From positions 1-6,699 of the forward strand of contig JAHLLU010000116.1 in NCBI GenBank assembly GCA_020444005.1: a DNA stretch of 6,699 bases, in the 5' to 3' direction. The translations under genes were made by a program, and so were the position numbers. The DNA comes from an archaeon (GTDB lineage Archaea > Thermoproteota > Bathyarchaeia > TCS64). A model generated the notes under the pieces. The model was not told the origin of the DNA. It worked only from the letters and a program-made list of their open reading frames with translations, and searched no databases. Positions 1 to 6,307 of this stretch are shown piece by piece; within the stretch, counting starts at the first letter, position 1, and each line of letters opens with the position of its first letter.

Positions 1-2075
1 AGGACTGGAAGGTACTCACCGATAAGCCTCGATATGTTGGTGAACCAGTCGTGGCTGTTGCTGCTGAGTCAGAGGCGGAGGCACAGGCAGCTATAGAGGC
101 TATTAGTGTTGAATATGAGCAGCTTTCAGCTGTCTATGATGTCTTTGATAGTATGAAACCCGAGACTGAGCCTATTCACAGTGATATTATGTTGGCTGAT
201 GACTGGATCAAGATCGAGAACAATATCGCTTGCAGCCTAGACATCACAGAGGGAGACCCAGAGGCAGGCTTCAAGGAAGCAGACTATATCGTTGAGGATA
301 CTTACAGGACCAACAGGCGTTATCATACTCAGATGGAGACCAAGAGCGTACTTGCTCGTCCTGAGCCTGATGGCGGTGTGACTATCTGGAGCACTACTCA
401 GACCCTTCACAATACAAGGATTCTACTCCACGAGATATTCGGTATCCCAATGGGCAAGATAAGAATCATCAAGGTACCTCTCGGAGGCAGCTTTGGTTCC
501 AGTATTCAAGTGAACCCACCCATTCCAATCGCAGTAGCCCTTGCGTTGAAGTCTCAGAGACCCGTACGACTCAGTTATACACGTGAGGAAGACCTGCACG
601 ACCACTGCAGCTACCAGATGGTGTTCAAGCTCAAACTAGGCGCTAAAAAGGATGGATCATTGGTGGCTGGTCATCTTGACGCGTATCTGGATATTGGCGG
701 TCACCAGATCCAAGCATACCCGCTACTGGGATGTGTAGTTGGCTGGTGGGTAAGCCTCTACAAGCTACCTCATAAGAGCTACATGGGGAAAGCAGTCTAT
801 ACGAACAAGGTGCCAGCGTGTGCCTTCAGAGGCTACGGTAACCCCCAGATCACATGGGTGGTTGAGACCATGATGGACGCCCTTGCCAACAAGATCGGCA
901 TCGACCCAGTTGACTTCAGACTCATGAATTACATCGGTGAAGGTGACCTCTTCTGGGGACAAGGACCAAGCGTCCAATCTATCATCGAGAGCTGCGGCGT
1001 AGAAGAGATACTCAAAACAGGAGCCGAGATGAGTGGATGGTACGAGCGACCAAAAGCCGAGGAGCAGACAGGAAGATATAGACGCGGCATTGGCATGGGA
1101 CGCGGATATCACACAAGCAGCGCAGGAGCACCTGTACCCGGCTCGGTAGTTGACTTCGGCGGAGCCATGCTGAAGCTCAACGAGGACGGCACCTTTGATT
1201 ATATTTCAGCGTTGATGGACCATGGCGGAGGCACGATGGATGCTCACACCAAGATAATCGCCGAGGAACTCAGCGTACCAGAATACATGGTAAACATTGT
1301 ACGCGCAGACACAGGCACCACAGTCTATGATGTCTGTACCCACGCATCAAGAGGCATCTATAGCGGAGGAGGAGCAGCCCTCAAAGTAGCCGGACAAGTA
1401 AAGGAAAAGATCAGGGCAGCCGCAGCAAGATCACTAGACGCCTATGCACATGCATTACGATTCAAATGGGACCCAGAGCGCAAACAAGCAGTAGTCTACG
1501 CGCAGGGTGTAGCTGGACGCGAGATCACACTAAAGGAACTAGCCTATGAGATGAGACACAAGAACCTCGGAACCATCGCAGCAGTAGACAGCTACAGGCA
1601 GCCCGCTTGTCCACCGCACTTCACAGGCTACTTCGTTGAAGTAGAGGTAGATACTTGGACTGGCAAGGTGAGACTTGTCAGAGTAATAGCTGGAGCAGAT
1701 GTTGGAACCGTTATCAACCCCAAGTTAGCCATGGGACAGGTCCATGGAGGCTTCTCACAGGGTTGGAGCATGACAGTAAACGAGGACATGACGTTTGATC
1801 CTCGGAGTGGGGACCTCTGGAATCATGGCTTTATGTCTGATTACAAGATACCTACACCATTGGATATGCCAAATCTTGATGATTTCTACGTGTTCTTCGC
1901 GGACACTTATGAACCCACAGGACCTTTCGGAGCAAAGGGATTAGGGGAAGGAGCACTGAACCCAGTCGCCGGCGCGATTGCAAACGCTATTCAGAACGCT
2001 TTGGGTGTAAGGTTCTTCGACTTACCCATCACCAAGGATAGGGTTCTCGAAGCGCTACGGGAGAAGGAGGCATAG
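1..2075 (+). CDS. Xanthine dehydrogenase-family molybdopterin-binding large subunit (5'-partial)
   Basis: This is the catalytic subunit of a three-subunit molybdenum hydroxylase; it binds molybdopterin and the substrate. The frame is open from the left edge (first whole codon at base 3), giving 690 visible residues. The first of these read as the end of the family's N-terminal domain (RYVGEPVVAVAAES), so I judge that roughly 80-110 residues are missing. A GTG at 51 lies inside this conserved stretch and is not the start. Family landmarks, in order: TTQ (nt 393-401), the GGSFGSS loop (483-503, usually GGxFGGK), AFRGYG with its conserved Arg (822-839), a GGG loop (1224-1232) where most relatives have GQG, and GAKGLGE (1929-1949), whose Glu (1947-1949) is the expected catalytic base. 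The gene ends two bases before the FAD subunit. The family is certain. The substrate is unknown; purines, aromatic acyl-CoA, nicotinate, aldehydes and CO are all handled by relatives. Confidence 0.95.
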   Translation, partial: DWKVLTDKPRYVGEPVVAVAAESEAEAQAAIEAISVEYEQLSAVYDVFDSMKPETEPIHSDIMLADDWIKIENNIACSLDITEGDPEAGFKEADYIVEDTYRTNRRYHTQMETKSVLARPEPDGGVTIWSTTQTLHNTRILLHEIFGIPMGKIRIIKVPLGGSFGSSIQVNPPIPIAVALALKSQRPVRLSYTREEDLHDHCSYQMVFKLKLGAKKDGSLVAGHLDAYLDIGGHQIQAYPLLGCVVGWWVSLYKLPHKSYMGKAVYTNKVPACAFRGYGNPQITWVVETMMDALANKIGIDPVDFRLMNYIGEGDLFWGQGPSVQSIIESCGVEEILKTGAEMSGWYERPKAEEQTGRYRRGIGMGRGYHTSSAGAPVPGSVVDFGGAMLKLNEDGTFDYISALMDHGGGTMDAHTKIIAEELSVPEYMVNIVRADTGTTVYDVCTHASRGIYSGGGAALKVAGQVKEKIRAAAARSLDAYAHALRFKWDPERKQAVVYAQGVAGREITLKELAYEMRHKNLGTIAAVDSYRQPACPPHFTGYFVEVEVDTWTGKVRLVRVIAGADVGTVINPKLAMGQVHGGFSQGWSMTVNEDMTFDPRSGDLWNHGFMSDYKIPTPLDMPNLDDFYVFFADTYEPTGPFGAKGLGEGALNPVAGAIANAIQNALGVRFFDLPITKDRVLEALREKEA

Positions 2076-2077
2076 AA

Positions 2078-2974
2078 ATGACAAGTATAAACAAGTTCAA
2101 CACACACATCATCGGAAAACCATTCGAGTATCATCAGCCAACTACAGTAGAAGAAGCCACCAAACTATTAGCAGAATTAACTGATGTAAAGGTCTTGGCA
2201 GGTGGCACTGACTTGATCCCCAAGATGAAGCAGCGACTACTTGAGCCAAAGAACATCGTTAACCTGAAGAAGATCAAGGCACTGGAAGGAATCAAAGAGA
2301 CAGACAAGGGAATCTGGATCGGCGCAGCCACCAAACTCAGAGCCATCGAACGAAGCGAGTTAATCAAGGAGAAGATACCACTCCAGTATCTTGCCACAAA
2401 GACCATCGGGAGCGTACAGATACGCAACATGGGAACCCTAGCTGGAAACGTATGCAACGCCTCACCGGCAGCGGACGGAGCACTAGGCTTGGTTGCACAG
2501 GACTCAATTATTCATATTGCTGGCTCAAAGGGAACAAGAGATGTGCCTATCACCGAGTTCTTCACTGGACCTGGAGCAACTGTGCTTGAGAAAGATGAGA
2601 TTGTAACGGGTTTCACTGTGCCCATTATGGACAAGGATACTGGCTACCATTTCATCAGTATCGGTAGGATGGCGCTGGACATCAGCACCATCAGCATCGC
2701 AGTCACAGTAACCAAGAAAGACGGTAAAGTAGCAAAAGCCACAGTAGCCCTCGGTAGCGTAGCACCTACACCCCTGAGATTACCAGAGGTAGAGGCTTTC
2801 CTCAAAGGAAAATCGCTTTCTGATGAGGTGATCTGGGAGGCAGCTGAGATGGTGAGCAACGGAATTAAGCCTATTACTGATGTGCGAGCCTCAGCGGAGT
2901 ACCGTAAGGAGGCGGCGAAGGGAATGGCGATGGAGGCGATTAAACTCGCTTGGACAAAGGAGGCACAGCAATGA
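2078..2974 (+). CDS. FAD-binding (medium) subunit of molybdenum hydroxylase, plus-strand operon
   Basis: This 298-residue subunit of the CoxM/XdhB type carries FAD and passes electrons from the 2Fe-2S subunit to an external acceptor. Its length is normal for a stand-alone medium subunit. FAD-binding signatures are LAGGTDL (residues 40-46) and IGSVQIRNMGTLAGN (110-124), followed by NASPAAD; the C-terminal domain has APTPLR and the closing DVRASAEYR (268-276). The ATG start is two bases after the large-subunit stop, with GGAGG at 2066-2070 at good spacing. The stop overlaps the start of the 2Fe-2S gene as ATGA, so translation is probably coupled. I see no 4Fe-4S cysteine cluster of the kind found in 4-hydroxybenzoyl-CoA reductase medium subunits, which argues against that enzyme. 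The electron acceptor cannot be read from the sequence. Confidence 0.96.
   Translation: MTSINKFNTHIIGKPFEYHQPTTVEEATKLLAELTDVKVLAGGTDLIPKMKQRLLEPKNIVNLKKIKALEGIKETDKGIWIGAATKLRAIERSELIKEKIPLQYLATKTIGSVQIRNMGTLAGNVCNASPAADGALGLVAQDSIIHIAGSKGTRDVPITEFFTGPGATVLEKDEIVTGFTVPIMDKDTGYHFISIGRMALDISTISIAVTVTKKDGKVAKATVALGSVAPTPLRLPEVEAFLKGKSLSDEVIWEAAEMVSNGIKPITDVRASAEYRKEAAKGMAMEAIKLAWTKEAQQ
2956..2963 (+). promoter_or_regulatory. Shine-Dalgarno AAAGGAGG of the 2Fe-2S subunit gene
   Basis: The AAAGGAGG lies seven bases before the ATG at 2971 and sits inside the last codons of the FAD subunit gene. It decides the start of the 2Fe-2S gene: an in-frame TTG at 2950 lies upstream of this site and would add residues not typical of the family. 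Confidence 0.85.
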
Positions 2975-3432
2975 AGACTACAATAACAATCAACGGTAGA
3001 AAACGCGAGTTCGACGTACCACCAAGCACGCTACTCCTGAACCTACTCAGAGACGACTTGGGATTGACTGGCGCAAAATACGGGTGTGGCATCGGTGAAT
3101 GCGGAGCATGTACCGTGCATGTAGATGGTGAACCAGTACTGGGCTGCATGACTCTAGCTGTTGACTGTGACGGAAAATCCGTTGAGACCATAGAGGGACT
3201 CAGTGAAGGTATGGATCTTCACCCAATCCAGCAGGCTTACCTCGATGAGGGAGCAGTACAATGCGGCTTCTGTACCCCGGGGTTCATCATGACCACCAAG
3301 GCGTTACTGGATGAGAACCCTGACCCCTCTGAAGCAGAGATCAGGAACTATCTGAAGGGCAACCTCTGCAGATGCACTGGTTACGTGAATATCGTGAAAG
3401 CCGTGCAGAAGGCAGCCGAAGATATGCGATGA
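2971..3432 (+). CDS. 2Fe-2S (small) subunit of molybdenum hydroxylase, plus-strand operon
   Basis: This 153-residue CoxS/XdhC-small-type iron-sulfur subunit relays electrons from the Mo centre to FAD through two 2Fe-2S clusters. The N-terminal plant-ferredoxin-like domain carries Cys39, Cys44, Cys47 and Cys59 (motif GCGIGECGACT). The C-terminal helical domain carries Cys98, Cys101, Cys133 and Cys135 (QCGFCTPG and CRCTG). All eight ligands are present with family spacing. The length is typical. The start is the ATG at 2971, set by AAAGGAGG at 2956-2963, and it overlaps the FAD subunit stop. The stop overlaps the MocA-like start as ATGA. By my ungapped hand alignment, about 67 of 153 positions match the minus-strand 2Fe-2S subunit, so the two are paralogues and not a recent duplication. 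Confidence 0.97.
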   Translation: MKTTITINGRKREFDVPPSTLLLNLLRDDLGLTGAKYGCGIGECGACTVHVDGEPVLGCMTLAVDCDGKSVETIEGLSEGMDLHPIQQAYLDEGAVQCGFCTPGFIMTTKALLDENPDPSEAEIRNYLKGNLCRCTGYVNIVKAVQKAAEDMR

Positions 3433-4013
3433 AAATAACAGCCATAGTCCTTGCGGCGGGCAAGTCCAGCCGCATGGGCGTCAACAAACTCCTACTGGAG
3501 CTTGACGGCAAGACCATCCTAGACCATATTCTCGATAATCTGCACTATTATGATACCATTGTCGTGACTGGGCACAGACCAGAAGACATCAAACCAATCA
3601 TAGAAGCACACGGCGCAATAGCCGTTCATAACCCAGACTACGAGAAAGGCATGACCACCAGCTTCCAAGCAGGACTCAGAACACTAGACCCAGAAGTAAA
3701 CACAGTATATCTGGTGCTGAGCGATACTTTCGGCTTCAATCAGCAGCTTCTTGATCGAATGGAGTTGAAAATGAGCTCCACAACAGCGCTTCTTGTTAGC
3801 CCCATGTATGAGGGTAAACGAGGTCATCCTGTGCTGGTTGCTTATGAGTTGTTTGAAGAGTTCTTAGCATTAGGTGATGATGAGACCATGAAGGACGTAG
3901 TAATTCGTCACGAGCATGAACACGAGTATGTGCCCGGTGATATGTGGACACGTATCGACCTAGACACACCAGAAGACTATGAACGCGTGAAAAAACTATG
4001 GGCTAATCGCTAG
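3429..4013 (+). CDS. mocA: MocA-like molybdenum cofactor cytidylyltransferase
   Basis: This is a 194-residue MobA/MocA-type nucleotidyltransferase. MocA transfers CMP from CTP to Mo-molybdopterin to make MCD, the cofactor form common in bacterial three-subunit Mo hydroxylases. The N-terminal nucleotide-binding motif LAAGKSSRMG is at residues 8-17, followed by NKLLLELDGK; GHP is at 132-134 and DLDTPEDY at 176-183. The metal-binding region reads LSDTFGF (97-103): Asp99 is kept, but the usual Asp-x-Pro is lost. A His/Glu cluster (HEHEHE, 161-166) precedes the C-terminal motif. I chose ATG 3429, which overlaps the 2Fe-2S stop as ATGA and puts the nucleotide-binding strand at residue 3. An ATG at 3372 would add 19 residues lying wholly inside the preceding gene. 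The Shine-Dalgarno is weak, so coupling probably drives initiation. CTP rather than GTP specificity is inferred from MocA-like motifs and the neighbours. MobA or a sugar-nucleotide enzyme is less likely. Confidence 0.85.
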   Translation: MKITAIVLAAGKSSRMGVNKLLLELDGKTILDHILDNLHYYDTIVVTGHRPEDIKPIIEAHGAIAVHNPDYEKGMTTSFQAGLRTLDPEVNTVYLVLSDTFGFNQQLLDRMELKMSSTTALLVSPMYEGKRGHPVLVAYELFEEFLALGDDETMKDVVIRHEHEHEYVPGDMWTRIDLDTPEDYERVKKLWANR

Positions 4014-4028
4014 AAACCGCTTGTTTCT
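3990..4028. terminator. Weak terminator-like signals at the operon convergence
   Basis: AGAAAC (4012-4017) and GTTTCT (4023-4028) can form a 6-bp, AT-rich stem with a 5-base loop, just past the MocA-like stop. On the minus strand a run of six T (3995-3990) follows the stop of the small membrane protein gene. The stem is weak and separated from the T run, so this is not a classical intrinsic terminator. If the host is archaeal, a T run alone could serve the minus-strand transcript. Confidence 0.2.
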
Positions 4029-4194
4029 CGTAATACCACCATTGTCTACCCGACCAACCAGCTAGAATGAAACCTCCAGCCGCCAATATTTTTCCGATGG
4101 TATCCATTGTGCCCTGTGGGCTCAGAAACGTTACTAGTAACCCTACTAGGAAACAAGCAATACCTATGGCGTAGTTTCTCCTGTAGGGTTTCAA
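4003..4194 (-). CDS. Small two-helix membrane protein, unknown function
   Basis: This 63-residue protein is not one I recognise. It has a basic N-terminus (KPYRRNY), a hydrophobic segment at about residues 9-25, a short loop with Pro and Gly, a second hydrophobic segment at about 33-48, then WSGRQWWYYEKQ and a polar tail. The layout suggests two membrane helices with both ends probably cytoplasmic. It starts at TTG 4194, four bases after the XdhC-family stop, with GAGG at 4203-4206 eight bases upstream. The first in-frame ATG lies at Met30 and would remove the first helix. The gene sits last in the minus-strand Mo hydroxylase operon, and its stop overlaps the end of the convergent MocA-like gene by 11 bases. 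The tight spacing, Shine-Dalgarno and clean helix pattern support a real gene. A functional link to the enzyme is a guess from position alone. Confidence 0.65.
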   Translation of the reverse strand: MKPYRRNYAIGIACFLVGLLVTFLSPQGTMDTIGKILAAGGFILAGWSGRQWWYYEKQAVSSD

Positions 4195-4198
4195 GAGA

Positions 4199-4945
4199 TT
4201 AGCCTCGTTTTTGCTGGATTAACTCAGCCACAATGCTGATGGCTATCTCTTCTGGGGTCTCGGCTTCAATCTCAAGTCCTATGGGTCCTTTGATCTTTTC
4301 AACCGCTTTCTCGGGTAAACCTTCCTCTTTGAGTTGTTTTACATGCTCCTTTCGCTTGTTACGGCTACCCAGTAGTCCAATGTAGGCTGGCATAGCTTTC
4401 ACCGCTTTTCTGAGTCCATTTATCTCAAAATCTGTCTCACCGTGCAGCATAGCCACATAATCACTGTGTCTGATATCTACGCCCTTTAGGCTCTCTGGGT
4501 AAGGTTTGTCATGTATCTTCATCTCTGGGAAGTTCTCTTGTGTCGCGGTCTCGGCGTCATCAACAATGATTACCGTAAAACCACAGTCCTGTGCATATCT
4601 TGCCACGAACTGTGCTATCAAACCGCTTCCCATAATGACTAGTCTCGGGTCCGGGTAAATTGGGTCCATGAATATCTTCACCTCTCCACCACACTTACTA
4701 TCAACGGAGATCATCCCCTCACGAGCAGGAATCCCCATCGCAAAATGATACGAACGAGGCTTACGCTCTTCCAACGCCTCAAGTGCACGTCCCACAAGCA
4801 GCCTCTCCATTCCACCGCCCCCAATAGTGCCAACCGCCTCACCTTTACTGGTCACAAGCATCTTGGCTCCCGGGTCTCGTGGACCTGAACCATCCTTGAA
4901 GGTAAGAGTGCATAGAACGGCTGGGTTTCCAGCCATTAGCTCCAT
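4199..4945 (-). CDS. XdhC/CoxI-family molybdenum cofactor maturation protein
   Basis: XdhC-family proteins bind molybdenum cofactor and help its sulfuration and insertion into Mo hydroxylases. From ATG 4945 the protein has 248 residues. The N-terminal XdhC/CoxI domain shows GPRDPGAKMLV (21-31), GTIGGGGMER (39-48) and CGGEV (85-89). A Rossmann-like C-terminal domain begins RLVIMGSGLIAQ (101-112), with VDD at 128-130, YIGLLGSRNKR (188-198) and GPIGLEI...TPEEIAISI (220-238). The Rossmann loop reads GSGLIA where relatives often have GAGHVA. ATG 4945 is 25 bases after the 2Fe-2S stop and lacks a clear Shine-Dalgarno. Upstream in-frame codons resemble the usual N-terminal helix of the family, so the true start may be a CTG at 4978. 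Its position in the Mo hydroxylase operon fits a dedicated chaperone. Confidence 0.92.
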   Translation of the reverse strand: MELMAGNPAVLCTLTFKDGSGPRDPGAKMLVTSKGEAVGTIGGGGMERLLVGRALEALEERKPRSYHFAMGIPAREGMISVDSKCGGEVKIFMDPIYPDPRLVIMGSGLIAQFVARYAQDCGFTVIIVDDAETATQENFPEMKIHDKPYPESLKGVDIRHSDYVAMLHGETDFEINGLRKAVKAMPAYIGLLGSRNKRKEHVKQLKEEGLPEKAVEKIKGPIGLEIEAETPEEIAISIVAELIQQKRG

Positions 4946-4970
4946 GTTCAGCCGCGTGATGATCTCTTGC

Positions 4971-5438
4971 TCACTCAGGTGCTATCCGCTCCGCTGCGTC
5001 AAGAACAGCCTCGATTATCTTTGTGAAACCTGTACAGCGACAGATATTTCCCTCTATTCCGATTTTCACCTCTTCAGGCGTTGGATGAGGATTGTCTCTG
5101 AGCAAAGCATAGCTACTGATTAGCATGCCTGGTGTGCAGAAGCCGCACTGGATGGCGCCGTTCTCGATGAATGATTGACGTAGATCGATCATCAATGGGT
5201 TATGTTCCAAGCCCTCGATGGTTGTGATATGACGTCCTTCTGCTTGTGGGGCGAGGATGATGCAGCTTGTCATGGGTAATCCATCAACCAGCACCGTGCA
5301 TGCTCCACATTCACCGCTCTCGCAGCCCTTCTTGACGCTCTTCACATCCAGTTCGTCTCTGAGCATGTCAAGCAGGCTCGTGTATGCTGTGGTCTCTGCT
5401 TCTATTTCTTTGCCGTTTAACTCAAAACTGATCTTCAT
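4971..5438 (-). CDS. 2Fe-2S (small) subunit of molybdenum hydroxylase, minus-strand operon
   Basis: This 155-residue iron-sulfur subunit is the electron relay between the Mo and FAD subunits of the second hydroxylase. Cys39, Cys44, Cys47 and Cys59 (GCESGECGACT) form the plant-ferredoxin-type cluster site. Cys98, Cys101, Cys133 and Cys135 (QCGFCTPG, CRCTG) form the Mo-proximal site. Cysteine numbering and spacing match the plus-strand paralogue exactly, with about 44 percent identity by hand count. The start is the ATG at 5438, five bases after the FAD subunit stop, with GAGGTG at 5450-5445. An in-frame ATG at 5498 would add 20 residues that overlap the FAD subunit gene and do not look like the family. 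The XdhC-family gene follows. Confidence 0.97.
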   Translation of the reverse strand: MKISFELNGKEIEAETTAYTSLLDMLRDELDVKSVKKGCESGECGACTVLVDGLPMTSCIILAPQAEGRHITTIEGLEHNPLMIDLRQSFIENGAIQCGFCTPGMLISSYALLRDNPHPTPEEVKIGIEGNICRCTGFTKIIEAVLDAAERIAPE

Positions 5439-5443
5439 TGTAT

Positions 5444-6307
5444 TCACCTCATCCTCCCAAGGCTCTCGTTTATCGCATGCCGCATCAAAACTGGGCACAT
5501 ATCCTTCCTGTACTCGGCTGTACCTCTGACATCAGTGATAGGCTGAACGTACTCCATGACTGCTTCCGAAGCCTCCTTGATGTTCTCCTCCGTTAGCTCT
5601 TTGCCTTTCAACATCTCCTCCACTTCAGGTACACGAAGAGGCGTCATTGCGACGCTTCCAAAGGCGAAACCGGCTTCAACACAGGTATTCTCTTCTACTT
5701 GTAGGTAGGCTGCTGCGCTGACCACTGATAATGTGAATGCTTGGCGTCTTCCTATGCGTTTGTAGGCGCTAGTTGAGTTCTCTGCTGGGGTTGGTATTCT
5801 GATCTCGGTTATTAGTTCACTCGGCTCTAGGCAGTTGATCTTTGGTCCCTCGAAGAGGTCTTCAACGGGGATTATGTTGGTGTCATCGATTGATTTGATA
5901 ACGATCTCCGCGTCATGCACAATCAATGGACAAGCAGTATCCGCTGCAGGAGAAGCATTAACAATGTTTCCAGTTATCGTGCCCCTGTTCCTTATCTGGG
6001 GGCTTCCTATACGGCTTACAGCGTCATAGAGTGCTGGCACTCCGTTGATTAATGGGTTTGACGCTGCTTGACTATGAGTTACTGTTGCACCTATCTTGAT
6101 GTAGCCTTCCTCTTCAGTAATATAGTTGAGTTCAGGAATCCTGTTGAGGTCTACGAGGTGGCTTGGTGTACAAGCTGCCTGCCTCATAGCGATCAATAGG
6201 TCCGTTCCACCGATAATTGGCTTCGCTTTATCCAGTTCCTCCAGTAGTTGCAGTGCCCCGGCTAGGGTTATTGGAGCATGGTACTGGATCTTTGGCATAG
6301 GATTCAT
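5444..6307 (-). CDS. FAD-binding (medium) subunit of molybdenum hydroxylase, minus-strand operon
   Basis: This 287-residue CoxM/XdhB-type flavin subunit belongs to the second hydroxylase. Signatures are IIGGTDLL (31-38), IGSPQIRNRGTITGN (100-114) followed by NASPAAD, then RRQAFTLSVVSAAA (187-200), and the closing DVRGTAEYR (259-267). The layout matches the plus-strand paralogue, but the wording around each motif is clearly diverged. The start is ATG 6307, which overlaps the large-subunit stop as ATGA and has AAGGAG at 6321-6316 eight bases upstream. An in-frame ATG at 6343 would add 12 polar residues inside the preceding gene and is unlikely. No 4Fe-4S insertion is visible. The function is electron transfer from 2Fe-2S to FAD and on to an unidentified acceptor. 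Confidence 0.96.
   Translation of the reverse strand: MNPMPKIQYHAPITLAGALQLLEELDKAKPIIGGTDLLIAMRQAACTPSHLVDLNRIPELNYITEEEGYIKIGATVTHSQAASNPLINGVPALYDAVSRIGSPQIRNRGTITGNIVNASPAADTACPLIVHDAEIVIKSIDDTNIIPVEDLFEGPKINCLEPSELITEIRIPTPAENSTSAYKRIGRRQAFTLSVVSAAAYLQVEENTCVEAGFAFGSVAMTPLRVPEVEEMLKGKELTEENIKEASEAVMEYVQPITDVRGTAEYRKDMCPVLMRHAINESLGRMR
5445..5457 (-). promoter_or_regulatory. Shine-Dalgarno region of the minus-strand 2Fe-2S gene
   Basis: On the minus strand, GGAGG (5457-5453) and GAGGTG (5450-5445) occur in tandem before the ATG at 5438. The nearer one has a six-base spacer and shares two bases (5446-5445) with the FAD subunit stop TGA (5446-5444). It selects ATG 5438 over the upstream in-frame ATG at 5498. 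Confidence 0.8.

Noticed and set aside
765..1112. Minus-strand open frame opposite the large subunit
   Set aside because: It lies wholly antisense to a conserved Mo-subunit region and its protein has no recognisable family features.
1..2075. Assignment as CO dehydrogenase, nicotinate dehydrogenase or 4-hydroxybenzoyl-CoA reductase
   Set aside because: The substrate-specific signatures I could look for are absent or ambiguous: no CO dehydrogenase-type Cys active-site loop, and no 4Fe-4S insertion in the FAD subunit. Family level is the honest limit.
2134..2457. Minus-strand open frame opposite the FAD subunit
   Set aside because: It is the shadow of a conserved FAD-binding region, with low-complexity translation typical of antisense frames.
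3372..3428. Upstream ATG giving a longer MocA-like protein
   Set aside because: The extra 19 residues lie inside the 2Fe-2S gene's CRCTG coding region, and the family starts at the nucleotide-binding strand right after ATG 3429.
4827..5123. Plus-strand open frame across the XdhC and 2Fe-2S genes
   Set aside because: It is antisense to two well-supported genes and has no domain signal.
5257..5529. Plus-strand open frame opposite the minus-strand 2Fe-2S gene
   Set aside because: Its Ser/Thr-rich translation mirrors the conserved Cys-rich coding strand; no independent support.
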